A stretch of 52,865 nt of DNA from assembly GCA_947630685.1 (NCBI GenBank), contig CANRII010000003.1, positions 1-52,865 of the forward strand, in the 5' to 3' direction. The notes under the pieces are model-generated. The model saw nothing but the letters and a program-made list of their open reading frames with translations. It ran no database searches and was not told where the DNA came from. Positions 34,154-42,703 of this stretch are shown here, one piece after another. The DNA is from an uncultured Ruminiclostridium sp. (lineage in GTDB: Bacteria; Bacillota; Clostridia; Oscillospirales; Ruminococcaceae). Positions within the stretch are counted from its first letter, which is position 1, and every line of letters starts with the position of its first letter. A program made the translations under genes and the position numbers.

Positions 34154-35191
34154 TCAGCGCATGCTTTCGGTCATTTTTTCAAGGCCGGTGCGCAGATCGA
34201 CCTTTTCCGTCCAGCCCAGACCTTTGAGCTTTTTATTGGACAGTACCGAATCCTTTATCGGTGAGAACTTGCTTTTTTCCTCCTCGGTAGGCAGGTCAAA
34301 GCGGAGCGTCACGCCCTCGTCCTTATATATATCCTCCAGCGTTTTGCCGATATTTGCGATAGTGGTAGTGCAAAGCGACGAGGCGATATTATACGCCTGC
34401 CTGTCCTCGCCCGATAGCAGCACGGTAAGCAGTCCCGAAACAGCGTCGGATATATAGGTGTAGGAGCGAAGCTGCTCGCCCTTGCTTTTAAGCGCCATTT
34501 CCCCGCGCTGTGCGGCGGCTCTTGTAAGTATAGCCACCACCTTGGAATCGTCCTTTTTTATCCCCGCGCCGAAGATGTAGCTGAGTCTTCCGATAGAAAC
34601 GTTCAGCCCGTACTGGGCGGAAAAGCACACCGCCGCCGTTTCGCACGCCTTTTTGCTGATAGGATAGCAAGAGCGGAGATTTACCGCGTCTATCCTACCG
34701 TATTTATCCTCCGGCGTTTCTCCCCCGTCGGTATTGCCGTATATCTCTATAGTGGAAACGTACAGGAATTTTTCGGCGTTGCAGCGCTTTGCAAGCTCCA
34801 GCATATTAAAAGTACCGTAAAAGTTGGTCTTCATCGTGCCGACGGGATCCGCGGCGTATTCTTTAGGCGCGGCGTTGCTGGCGCAATGTATCACATAATC
34901 AGCGCCGCCGCCGTAATTTATCCCGTCGGTAACGTCGCCCTGTACAAACTCCATAAGTCCGGTATTTGAATACTGCCGGAACATTTCCGCTGCGCGCGGT
35001 ACATTCCTTACCAAAGCGGCTATTTTTATCTTTTCGCCGTAATTCATGCTTCTGTACATAAGCGCGCGGATAAGGCAGGAGCCGATAAAGCCGGTCGCTC
35101 CGGTGATGAACACAGTCTTTCCGTCAAGCCGTTTCCAGTCGATAAAGCCGCTTTCTGCGACCTGCTGTGCGTCCTGTTGTAAAATATCCAT
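34154..35191 (-). CDS. NAD-dependent epimerase/dehydratase (extended SDR family)
   Basis: The 345-residue protein has the Rossmann motif VFITGATGFIGSCLIRAL (residues ~29-46), the conserved QGDVTD and VIHCAS segments, and the catalytic YPISK (YxxxK) near residue 177. This is the extended SDR group acting on nucleotide sugars. In this operon it probably modifies an NDP-sugar or supplies the polyol for the surface polymer; the substrate is not determinable. GGAGG lies 4 nt before ATG at 35191, 10 nt after the cytidylyltransferase stop. It appears to be the intact counterpart of the degenerate N-terminal half of the next protein. Confidence 0.88.
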   Translation of the reverse strand: MDILQQDAQQVAESGFIDWKRLDGKTVFITGATGFIGSCLIRALMYRSMNYGEKIKIAALVRNVPRAAEMFRQYSNTGLMEFVQGDVTDGINYGGGADYVIHCASNAAPKEYAADPVGTMKTNFYGTFNMLELAKRCNAEKFLYVSTIEIYGNTDGGETPEDKYGRIDAVNLRSCYPISKKACETAAVCFSAQYGLNVSIGRLSYIFGAGIKKDDSKVVAILTRAAAQRGEMALKSKGEQLRSYTYISDAVSGLLTVLLSGEDRQAYNIASSLCTTTIANIGKTLEDIYKDEGVTLRFDLPTEEEKSKFSPIKDSVLSNKKLKGLGWTEKVDLRTGLEKMTESMR

Positions 35192-35201
35192 ATATCCTCC
35201 G

Positions 35202-35909
35202 TCAGCCGTTTTCTCTTTCCATCTGAGTGAGGTACGCCTCTAAAAGCGCGATATCCTCCGCGGTGGTTATCTTGAAATTGGAGTTCTGTCCCAGCACGAA
35301 ATGCACCGTTTCTCCCAGTTCCACTAACAGCGTGCAGGTAGCGACGGTGTCGGTTATCCCGCGCTTTTTCGCTTCCTCATGCGCCCAGATAAACTTGCCG
35401 AGCCTTAAGCTCTGCGGGGTCTGAGTACGCCAGATAAGGCTTCTGTCCACCACCTTGCTTGAGGTCTCCTTATCCTCGCTGTACAGCAGCGCTTCCGTTG
35501 CGGGGATACTGGTTATCGCGGTGCCGAATTCCACCACGCCCGCGATATTTGCGTGGATTATATCGTCGGACAGCAGCGGGCGCACCGCGTCGTGGATAAC
35601 GATTATATCGTCCTCGTCGCAGTCGGCTCTGAGCGCCTCCATGCCGTTTCTGAGAGATTCCATTCCGGTCTTGCCGCCGGGTATTATCCATTTCAGCTTG
35701 GTTATACCGTAACGCTGAACGTACTTTCTGAGTATATCCTCCCAGCCTTTAAGACATACCACCGCGATAGCGTCTATCGAGGAATTTTTCTGGAACGCCT
35801 CCAGCGTATAGATTATAATAGGCTTGCCCTTTACCACTATAAACTGCTTGGGCGTGGTATTGTTCATTCTTGCGCCGACTCCTCCGGCTATGACCAGTCC
35901 GATGTTCAT
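35202..35909 (-). CDS. IspD/TarI-type cytidylyltransferase (probably polyol-phosphate)
   Basis: The 235-residue protein is a full-length IspD/TarI nucleotidyltransferase: N-terminal VIAGGVGARMNNTTPKQF (CTP-binding loop), IHDAVRPLLS near residue 104 and WRTQTPQSLR near residue 160. IspD makes CDP-methylerythritol for isoprenoids; TarI makes CDP-ribitol for teichoic acid. Sequence alone does not separate them with certainty, but its position between a TagB/TarF-like transferase and an SDR/LicD pair, not beside ispF, favours a CDP-polyol for surface polymer. Start ATG at 35909 has GGGAAAGG upstream. Confidence 0.85.
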   Translation of the reverse strand: MNIGLVIAGGVGARMNNTTPKQFIVVKGKPIIIYTLEAFQKNSSIDAIAVVCLKGWEDILRKYVQRYGITKLKWIIPGGKTGMESLRNGMEALRADCDEDDIIVIHDAVRPLLSDDIIHANIAGVVEFGTAITSIPATEALLYSEDKETSSKVVDRSLIWRTQTPQSLRLGKFIWAHEEAKKRGITDTVATCTLLVELGETVHFVLGQNSNFKITTAEDIALLEAYLTQMERENG

Positions 35910-35954
35910 ATTGTTTCCTTTCCCGCACGCGATAATGTTACACGTGGAACATTT

Positions 35955-37103
35955 TTAAGAGATGTGCTTTTTACTCTCTGCCATTATTGTATCATAAATG
36001 CGCCGGGTAGCCTGTCCGTCGCAGCCGGACATATATTCCCTCTTAAAGCGGCGCATTTTTTCCCTGTCGAAGTTTTCGTACTCCTCCTTAACGGCTGCGG
36101 CAAGCTCGTTCTTATCGGTCACTATCCTGCCGGGAAGAGCTTTGTAATCGATATAAAAACCCCTCCTGCTGCCGTAGGTATCATAATCCGGCGCAAACAG
36201 CACCAGCGGCTTTTCAAAAAGCGAATATTCAAATATCACCGTGGAATAATCGGATATAAGCAGGTCGGCTGTCGGCAGCAGCTCCTCCGTCGGTATCTCG
36301 CAGCTTATCTCCTTATCGTGAAAATGCGGGTGCAGCCGTATAAGAAGATACCAGTCCTCCCCTAACAGCCCGCGCAGCTTTAACACGTCCTCTTTGCCCT
36401 CAAGGTAAGGAAGCGCGGCGTTTCCTCTGAATGTGGGAGCCCATACCGCGAGCTTTTTGCCCCGCGCATCGGGATACAGCCGGTACAGCTTTTCTTTGCA
36501 TTTCGCAATATAATTTTCATCAAAATAGATGTCGGTGCGGCTTACCCCGAGCGGCCTTACTATCCCGTCCGGCAATTGCATTGCGCGGGAATATACCGGC
36601 ACGCAGGCGGGCGAGCTTACCGTAACAAGGTCGTAATTTTTAATGACCCTGCCTTTGTAATAGGAGGGTATGTCGTCTTCCGCCTCGTATGCGAACCGCT
36701 TGAAGATACCGCAGGCGTGCCACAGCTGCACCACTACGGTTTCCGGCTTTTTCCTTGCGGCGGATACCGGAAGAAAATAGTCGCAGATAACAACAAACCC
36801 CGCCTTAGCGTACAGCTTTTCAAAGCGCAGCATGTTCTTAAGAGTGGTAAACGCGCCGTCATGGCCGTAATCGCTGAACAGCTCGGCTACATTATACCCG
36901 TTTTCTATAAATTTCTCGCTGAGCAATTTCATACTGTATGGCATTTCATGATGGTGCGCGTCGGCAAATATCACTAAGCTCTTGTCCGTTTCCTTATGCC
37001 GATAAATGTTATAGCACAACGGCAAAAGCACCGCTTGCGAAAACATTTTTATAAGCTGTTTTATAAAAAATCCCGCTTTTTTCATAATCACGACCATACT
37101 CAC
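35955..37103 (-). CDS. CDP-glycerol/ribitol glycerophosphotransferase family (TagB/TarF-like)
   Basis: About 382 residues with the Glyphos_transf motifs: QLWHACGIFKRF near residue 130, VWAPTFRG, RLHPHFHD and TADLLISDYSTVIFEYSLFEKPLVLF near residue 300. These enzymes transfer glycerol-phosphate or ribitol-phosphate from the CDP-polyol to a growing wall teichoic acid or similar polymer at the inner membrane face. The N-terminus has a basic and hydrophobic stretch suited to membrane association. The start is uncertain: GTG 37103 or in-frame ATGs at 37097 and 37085, none with a strong ribosome site; the last (MKKAGFFIKQ) looks most natural. First gene of the operon, with a consensus promoter. Confidence 0.88.
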   Translation of the reverse strand: MSMVVIMKKAGFFIKQLIKMFSQAVLLPLCYNIYRHKETDKSLVIFADAHHHEMPYSMKLLSEKFIENGYNVAELFSDYGHDGAFTTLKNMLRFEKLYAKAGFVVICDYFLPVSAARKKPETVVVQLWHACGIFKRFAYEAEDDIPSYYKGRVIKNYDLVTVSSPACVPVYSRAMQLPDGIVRPLGVSRTDIYFDENYIAKCKEKLYRLYPDARGKKLAVWAPTFRGNAALPYLEGKEDVLKLRGLLGEDWYLLIRLHPHFHDKEISCEIPTEELLPTADLLISDYSTVIFEYSLFEKPLVLFAPDYDTYGSRRGFYIDYKALPGRIVTDKNELAAAVKEEYENFDREKMRRFKREYMSGCDGQATRRIYDTIMAESKKHIS

Positions 37104-37136
37104 AGTTTGAATTATCCCGAAAAATCACACTAGATA

Positions 37137-37165
37137 AGTATACCACAGTATACCTTGTTTGTCAA
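37137..37165 (-). promoter_or_regulatory. Consensus promoter of the surface-polymer operon
   Basis: Minus-strand TTGACA (37160-37165), 17-bp spacer, TATACT (37137-37142). On the plus strand AGTATACC is directly repeated at 37137 and 37147 (10-bp period) across the -10 and spacer, a possible operator. Confidence 0.8.
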
Positions 37166-37185
37166 TTAACAGCTAGGCAGCCGCC

Positions 37186-38562
37186 TTATTTTCCTACGCA
37201 AAAGCGGCGGAACACCCCGTCTATTATTTCTTCTCCCGCTTCCCTGCCGTCAAGCTCGTAAAGGCAGGATAACGCCGCCTCAAGCTCCACGCCCGCCGCG
37301 TCCGCGGTCATGCCGTTACAAAGCGCGTTATATGCGGCGTCGGCGTGAGCTTTCGCCCTTAACGCGCAGTCGCGCTGGCGTTCGTTCGCCAAAAAGCCCT
37401 CCGACGGGTCGAAATTCTTGACCCCGCAAAGCATAGCGACGGCGTTTGTAAATTCCTCCAGCCCGCCGCCGTTTTTCGCGGATATTATTACAGGCTCGCC
37501 GAGTTTTTTGGCTAAATCGAAAACCTCCTCGCACAGCGTAAGATCGGATTTATTTATCACCGGTAAAACGGTCTTGCCGCCGTCAAGCAAAAGAGCTGCC
37601 AGCCGCCTGTCCTCGTCGGAGGCGGGACGCGAGCCGTCGAACACCGCGATCACAAGCCGCGCGGTATCTATGCGGGACAGCATTTTTTCTATCCCTATCT
37701 CCTCCGCCTTGTCGGACGCCGTGCGAAGTCCCGCGCAGTCCGCAAGCCTTAGCAGCACATCGCCGATATTTACAGTTTCCTCTATCACGTCGCGGGTAGT
37801 ACCCTCTATATCGGTAACTATGCTGGTATCGCTGCCGGAAAGCAGATTCATCAGCGTGGATTTTCCGGCGTTGGGCTTTCCGACTATCGCGGCGGATATG
37901 CCCTCTCTTAACACCTTGCCGTCCTCAAAGCCTTTGATAAGCCCGTCAAGCTCACGGCATATCTTCCCGGTGCGGGCTTTCCAGTCGGCGTTTGTTATCT
38001 CGTCCTCGTCCATAGCCTCGTCGGGGTAATCTATCCACGCGGTTATTTCCTCCGCGGCACAGCGTATATCATCGCATAAACGCTCCGTCCTTTTATGAAG
38101 CGCGCCGTCACGCTGAGCCTTTGCCGCCGCTATAGAACCGTCGCTCTCCGCGTTGATAAGGTCTATCACCGCCTCCGCTTCAGTAAGAGAAAGCTTGCCG
38201 CTAAGCAGCGCGCGTTTGGTAAACTCTCCGGCGGCCGCGGGTCTTGCTCCGGATTCTATACAAGCCGAAAGCACCCGCCTTGTCACCAATATCCCGCCGT
38301 GACAGGTTATCTCCGCGACGTTCTCCCCGGTATAGCTGTGCGGTGCGCGGAATACCGTAAGTATCCCGTCGTCCAATCTGCGCCCGTTCTTTATTATCTC
38401 GCCGTATGCCGCGGAATATCCCGGCATATCCTTTATGCTTTTTACGGGATATTTCGGGAAGAACACCTTTTCGGCCAACGTCAAGGCGTCGGACCCGGAT
38501 ATCCTTATCATAGACACGCCGCCCCGCGCGGGAGGAGTGGATATTGCCGCTATGCAGTCCAT
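37186..38562 (-). CDS. mnmE: tRNA uridine-5-carboxymethylaminomethyl(34) synthesis GTPase MnmE
   Basis: I start at ATG 38562 (AAAGGA 7 nt upstream), giving MDCIAAISTPPARGGVSMIRISG, the usual MnmE N-terminus and 458 residues, the family norm; the ORF-track start 21 nt earlier is unsupported. The N-terminal tetrahydrofolate-binding domain is followed by helical and G domains with GKPNAGKST (G1), DIEGTTRD (G2/G3 region) and NKSD (G4), and the C-terminus FCVGK carries the conserved catalytic Cys (CxGK). With MnmG it modifies the wobble uridine of several tRNAs. mnmG is not adjacent; instead mnmE follows a secA-type gene by 17 nt. Confidence 0.95.
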   Translation of the reverse strand: MDCIAAISTPPARGGVSMIRISGSDALTLAEKVFFPKYPVKSIKDMPGYSAAYGEIIKNGRRLDDGILTVFRAPHSYTGENVAEITCHGGILVTRRVLSACIESGARPAAAGEFTKRALLSGKLSLTEAEAVIDLINAESDGSIAAAKAQRDGALHKRTERLCDDIRCAAEEITAWIDYPDEAMDEDEITNADWKARTGKICRELDGLIKGFEDGKVLREGISAAIVGKPNAGKSTLMNLLSGSDTSIVTDIEGTTRDVIEETVNIGDVLLRLADCAGLRTASDKAEEIGIEKMLSRIDTARLVIAVFDGSRPASDEDRRLAALLLDGGKTVLPVINKSDLTLCEEVFDLAKKLGEPVIISAKNGGGLEEFTNAVAMLCGVKNFDPSEGFLANERQRDCALRAKAHADAAYNALCNGMTADAAGVELEAALSCLYELDGREAGEEIIDGVFRRFCVGK

Positions 38563-38579
38563 ATGATTTCCTTTCAAGC

Positions 38580-40922
38580 TCACTTTTTGCCGAACAGTCT
38601 GCCGAAAAATCCTTTCTTTTCAGGCTGAACGGGCGACGGGTCTAATACGCTCGGCGCTGTTTGTTCGTCGGTATCATCATCGGAATAGTCGTGATCGTAA
38701 TACTCATCCAATTCGTTTTCCTGTAAAGCGGTTTCTATAAAGCTCTTTTTAAGCAGCTCCTCGCCGCTTTCGTTAAGCACGTAAGTCCAAAGCGCGATAG
38801 GCTCGTTTATCTTAAAGCTGTCGATATCGGAAAGCTCGTTCAGCTGTTCTAAACGCTCTCTCATATCGTCTATAAGCTGCTGCTCCATACCCGCGAAAAA
38901 TTCCTCGCAGGCGATGTTATACTCGTCGGCGGGATTTTTTCCCGCTATTCGGGTAAGGTGTATGCCGTCCCTTAAATACGAGGTGTAATCGAGGTAATCG
39001 CTCCAAAATTCGTTTATCACCGATAATATCAGCTTGCGCTGGAGCTCGTCGACCTTTTCCTTCCCAAACTTGTCCGCCACTTGCTCGTACTCATCCGGAA
39101 AATTGTTCTGCCATACGGTAACGTCTTTTTCCCCGGTCAAAAACGCCTTGCGCCGATCGAACACGATGTCACGGTGCTTTTCCCCTATCATCGTGAATTT
39201 AAGCAGTCTGCGCCGTAGTTCTAACGTATCGCCCTGCGCTATTCTTTGGATACGGTCGGTCTCTCTTAAGATCACCCTGTCAGTTATCGGCATGCCGTTT
39301 TCGTCCTCCGGCGACGGATAATGACGTTTGGGTATCAGGGACTTAAGATCGTATTTTATCATTATATCGTCCTCGAGAGAGGCGTAAAATCTGCTCTCGC
39401 CGGGGTCGCCCTGTCTGCCGGAACGGCCGCGCAGCTGTTTATCGCCGCGCGTATTCTCGCTTAAATAAGTGCCTATTATCAGCAGACCGCCCGCCTGCTT
39501 TGCCTGTTCACACTCCGAGCCGTCCGCTCCGCCTAGGCGTATATCCACGCCTCTGCCGGACATGTTCGCCGATACGGTGACCGCTCCGGGCTTGCCCGCG
39601 TCCTTGATTATCTGCGCCTCCAGCTCGTCGTTTTTCGCATTGAGTACCGTTGCCTCTATCCCTTTTTCCTTAAGGGCGTTATACAGCTCCTCGCTCGCGT
39701 CTATGCTGGAAGTGCCTATCAGCACCGGCTGACCTTTTTCATGAGCCGAAACAATGCGCTCTATTATCGCCTTTTTCTTTGCGGCGGCGGTAATATATAT
39801 CTCGTTGGGATAGTCCTTTCTTATGCAGGGAAGATGAGTGTCTATCACGCTGACTTTTAAGTCGTAAAGCTGGTAAAACTCGTCCTCGGAGCTTTTCGCC
39901 GTGCCGGTCATGCCGGACAAATGCTTATACTGCCTTACAAAAAACTGTATCGGCACTATCCCCATGATAACGCCCCGGCTGGTGCTTTCTATCCCCTCTT
40001 TTATCTCCACTGCCGCCTGCAAAGAACCGGGATAGCGGCGGTTTTGCGCGGCGCGTCCGGTAAATTCGTCTATTATCTTTATCCCGCCGTCCTTGACGAT
40101 GTAATCTACGTCCTTTTTAAGCAAAAACCTTGCGCGCAGACAGTCGGTTATCTTAGTCAGCAGCGCGTTATTTTCCTCGTCGTAAAGGCCGCTGCCGTTT
40201 GTGAATATCCGCTCGCACTCGTCCTCGCCGGTCGGGGTAAGATAGATAGTTTCCAGCTCGTCGTTTATCTCGTACATGGAGGAAGAAAAGCCGCTCACCG
40301 CCGCGTAGATGTCCTTAAGGTCCGCGTCGGGGGTGACCATTGTTTCTCCCGCTATCACCAAAGGCACTCTGCCCTCGTCGATAAGTATGCTGTCCGCCTC
40401 GTCCACTATCGCGCAGTCAAAGCCGCGATGTACGCAGTCGTCCGGCGTTTTAGCGACGAAATCCCGCAAAAAGTCAAAGCCGCACTCTCTCGCCGTAACG
40501 TATGTTACCTGCGCCGAGTACGCCTTTTTTCTTTCCTCTTTATCCATGTCCTGAGAAATATATCCTACAGATATACCGCAAAGGTCGTAGATAGGCTTCA
40601 TCCAGTTATAGTCGCGCTTTGCCAGATAATCGTTAAAGGTCAGCACATGGACAAAATGCCCCTGCCGCGCCTGATAACAAGCGGCAAACACCGCCGCTAA
40701 CGTCTTGCCCTCACCGGTCGCCATTTCGATTATTTTGCCGTCTAAAAGAATAGAGGCGGCGGCAAGCTGTTCATCGTAAGGGGTAATTTCCAGCGTCTGC
40801 TGCGCCGCGGTGCTGCACGCGGCAAACACCGATGATACTTCGCCCTCTTCCATTAAAGCGGGAATATCGCCGCCCTCCAGCTTACGCACGTTTTTACATA
40901 GCTCAATAAGTTTTGTATCCAT
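38580..40922 (-). CDS. secA: SecA preprotein translocase ATPase (short, accessory SecA2-like)
   Basis: The 780-residue SecA-family ATPase has DEAD motor 1 (MATGEGKTLAA Walker A, IVDEADSILIDEGR Walker B), the preprotein cross-linking domain, and motor 2 (ANMSGRGVDIRLGG, LRGRSGRQGDPG). It is shorter than most housekeeping SecA proteins and lacks the Cys-rich zinc-binding C-terminus that binds SecB and lipids; instead it ends in a basic GFFGRLFGKK tail after an acidic linker. These traits fit accessory SecA2 proteins, which export a subset of surface proteins, but no secY2 or accessory genes are nearby, so the class is inferred. Start ATG at 40922 has AAAGGAAAA upstream. It is 17 nt from mnmE and likely co-transcribed. 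Confidence 0.9.
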   Translation of the reverse strand: MDTKLIELCKNVRKLEGGDIPALMEEGEVSSVFAACSTAAQQTLEITPYDEQLAAASILLDGKIIEMATGEGKTLAAVFAACYQARQGHFVHVLTFNDYLAKRDYNWMKPIYDLCGISVGYISQDMDKEERKKAYSAQVTYVTARECGFDFLRDFVAKTPDDCVHRGFDCAIVDEADSILIDEGRVPLVIAGETMVTPDADLKDIYAAVSGFSSSMYEINDELETIYLTPTGEDECERIFTNGSGLYDEENNALLTKITDCLRARFLLKKDVDYIVKDGGIKIIDEFTGRAAQNRRYPGSLQAAVEIKEGIESTSRGVIMGIVPIQFFVRQYKHLSGMTGTAKSSEDEFYQLYDLKVSVIDTHLPCIRKDYPNEIYITAAAKKKAIIERIVSAHEKGQPVLIGTSSIDASEELYNALKEKGIEATVLNAKNDELEAQIIKDAGKPGAVTVSANMSGRGVDIRLGGADGSECEQAKQAGGLLIIGTYLSENTRGDKQLRGRSGRQGDPGESRFYASLEDDIMIKYDLKSLIPKRHYPSPEDENGMPITDRVILRETDRIQRIAQGDTLELRRRLLKFTMIGEKHRDIVFDRRKAFLTGEKDVTVWQNNFPDEYEQVADKFGKEKVDELQRKLILSVINEFWSDYLDYTSYLRDGIHLTRIAGKNPADEYNIACEEFFAGMEQQLIDDMRERLEQLNELSDIDSFKINEPIALWTYVLNESGEELLKKSFIETALQENELDEYYDHDYSDDDTDEQTAPSVLDPSPVQPEKKGFFGRLFGKK

Positions 40923-40970
40923 TATATTTTCCTTTGCGTGTAATATCCGTACTTTTCTGTATCATGTTTA

Positions 40971-41015
40971 GGCATACGGGATCAAAGCCCTACTCGGTTT
41001 TATTTCCCATATGCC
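40971..41015 (+). repeat. 45-bp relic of the 275-bp inverted-repeat element
   Basis: Ends GGCATACGGGA and TCCCATATGCC are inverted (11 bp, one mismatch) and preceded on the left by TA, as in the full copies. The left 30 bases follow the left end of copy 2 (GGCATGCGGGA...) with few changes, including the shared CGGTTTT. The two internal arms are missing. It lies between secA and gpmI. Confidence 0.55.
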
Positions 41016-41044
41016 ATGTCCGCCGACTTATGACCGGCGGACAT
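41016..41044 (-). terminator. Stem-loop after gpmI
   Basis: ATGTCCGCCG/CGGCGGACAT is a perfect 10-bp stem with a 9-nt loop, 23 nt after the gpmI stop. There is no T-run on the minus strand, so it may stabilise the mRNA 3' end or terminate inefficiently, allowing read-through to secA. Confidence 0.45.
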
Positions 41045-41066
41045 ATAGGGTAATATTTTTGATAAA

Positions 41067-42638
41067 TTATATCATGCTGTCTTTCCAGCAGTCGGGAGCG
41101 GTCAGACCGAACATTTTAACTACAGTAGGAGCAACGTTCGCCAGTCCGTAATTTCCCTCTTTGATAGCGTACTTTACGTCCTTGTCATAGATTATGAACG
41201 GTACCGGGTTGAGCGAATGCGCGGTGCGCACCTGTATCTCGCCTTTCTTGTTCTTTTCTAACATCTCGTCCGCGTTGCCGTGATCGGCGGTCACCAGCAA
41301 AGTAACGCCGTACTCGTCGCAGACCTTCATAAGTCTTGCAAGACCAAGGTCCACCGACTCAACGCCTACAATGGTAGCGTCAAGGCTGCCGGTATGTCCC
41401 ACCATATCACCGTTGGGGAAGTTGCAGCGGATAAAGTCGTACTTTTTGGATTTTATCGCCTCGATAACGTCGTCGGTTATCTCTGCGGACTTCATCCAGG
41501 GGCGCTCGTCAAATGAAACGTTGTCGGAGGGTATCTCCTTAAACGTTTCCAGCTCCTCGCTGAATTTGCCGCTGCGGTTGCCGTTCCAGAAATAAGTAAC
41601 GTGGCCGTACTTCTGCGTTTCGCTTACCGCGTACTGATTAAGTCCTGCGGCTACCAGCACCTCTGAAAGCGTGTTGGTTATCTCCGGCGGGTTTACAAGA
41701 AAACGCTTAGGCAGCTTTAAGTCGCCGTCATACTGTAACATTCCGGCAAAGCATACGTCCGGCTTTGCCCCTCTGTCGAAATGGTCGAATTCGTCGTTGT
41801 CGAACGCCATGGATATCTCTATCGCGCGGTCGCCTCTGAAATTGTAGAGGATAACGCTGTCCTTAGGCTGTATCTTTCCGACCGGCTCGCCGTTTTCGGC
41901 GATAACGAACGCGGGAAGATCCTGGTCGATAACGCCGTCTATCTCGGCGCGGTAGGTGTTTATCGCGTCCATAGCGCAGGCAAACTGTCTGCCCTCGCCC
42001 TTGACGTGAGTTTTCCAGCCCAGCTCTACCATGCCCCAGTCCGCCTGGTATCTGTCCATAGTGACTTTCATACGTCCGCCGCCGGAAGCTATCCTGCCGT
42101 CAAAATCCCCGTCGTTAAGCTCGGCAAGTTTATTTTCAAGCTGCTCAACATATATCGGCGCGGAGGTAGCGGGAACATCTCTGCCGTCCAGCAATACATG
42201 CACGCGCGCTTTCTTTATTCCCTCTTTCTTCGCCTGTTCGAGCATATTAAACAGGTGGGAAATGTTGGAGTGTACGTTTCCGTCGGACAGCAGCCCTATA
42301 AAGTGCAGAGCGCTGCCGTTCGCCTTGCAGTTGGCGATTATCTCGGTCCATGCCTCGGAGCTGTACATCTTGCCGCTTTCTATCGACTCGTTTACGAGCT
42401 TTGCGCCCTGCGAGTAAATTTGTCCGCAGCCCAGCGCGTTATGACCTACCTCGGAATTTCCCATATCGTCGTCGCTGGGAAGTCCTACCGCGTCGCCGTG
42501 CGCTTTAAGTCTGGTGTTCGGGCAGTTTTTGAGCAGCCAGTCCAAAGTAGGGGTATTAGCCTCGGTAACAGCGTCGCCGAGTCCGGTCTTGGAAAAGCCC
42601 ACACCGTCCATTACTACCAGTAAAACAGGTTTTGCCAT
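41067..42638 (-). CDS. gpmI: 2,3-bisphosphoglycerate-independent phosphoglycerate mutase
   Basis: The 523-residue alkaline-phosphatase-superfamily enzyme starts LLVVMDGVGF (first metal-binding Asp), carries the phosphoserine loop DDDMGNSEVGHNALG near residue 60, and ends with the second metal cluster VTADHGNADEM near residue 450. It interconverts 3- and 2-phosphoglycerate using two metal ions (usually Mn) and no cofactor. Length is slightly above the usual 505-515. Ribosome site AAAGGAAAGATAAG precedes ATG at 42638. It is the third gene of the pgk-tpiA-gpmI glycolytic cluster. Confidence 0.96.
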   Translation of the reverse strand: MAKPVLLVVMDGVGFSKTGLGDAVTEANTPTLDWLLKNCPNTRLKAHGDAVGLPSDDDMGNSEVGHNALGCGQIYSQGAKLVNESIESGKMYSSEAWTEIIANCKANGSALHFIGLLSDGNVHSNISHLFNMLEQAKKEGIKKARVHVLLDGRDVPATSAPIYVEQLENKLAELNDGDFDGRIASGGGRMKVTMDRYQADWGMVELGWKTHVKGEGRQFACAMDAINTYRAEIDGVIDQDLPAFVIAENGEPVGKIQPKDSVILYNFRGDRAIEISMAFDNDEFDHFDRGAKPDVCFAGMLQYDGDLKLPKRFLVNPPEITNTLSEVLVAAGLNQYAVSETQKYGHVTYFWNGNRSGKFSEELETFKEIPSDNVSFDERPWMKSAEITDDVIEAIKSKKYDFIRCNFPNGDMVGHTGSLDATIVGVESVDLGLARLMKVCDEYGVTLLVTADHGNADEMLEKNKKGEIQVRTAHSLNPVPFIIYDKDVKYAIKEGNYGLANVAPTVVKMFGLTAPDCWKDSMI

Positions 42639-42703
42639 ATCTTATCTTTCCTTTCTTATTCGGTTTTTGGATAAAACGCCTCCGATATTACTATAGCTTT
42701 TTA

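Noticed and set aside
41781-42623. 280-codon plus-strand ORF over gpmI
   Set aside because: Shadow of gpmI; no ribosome site or domain.
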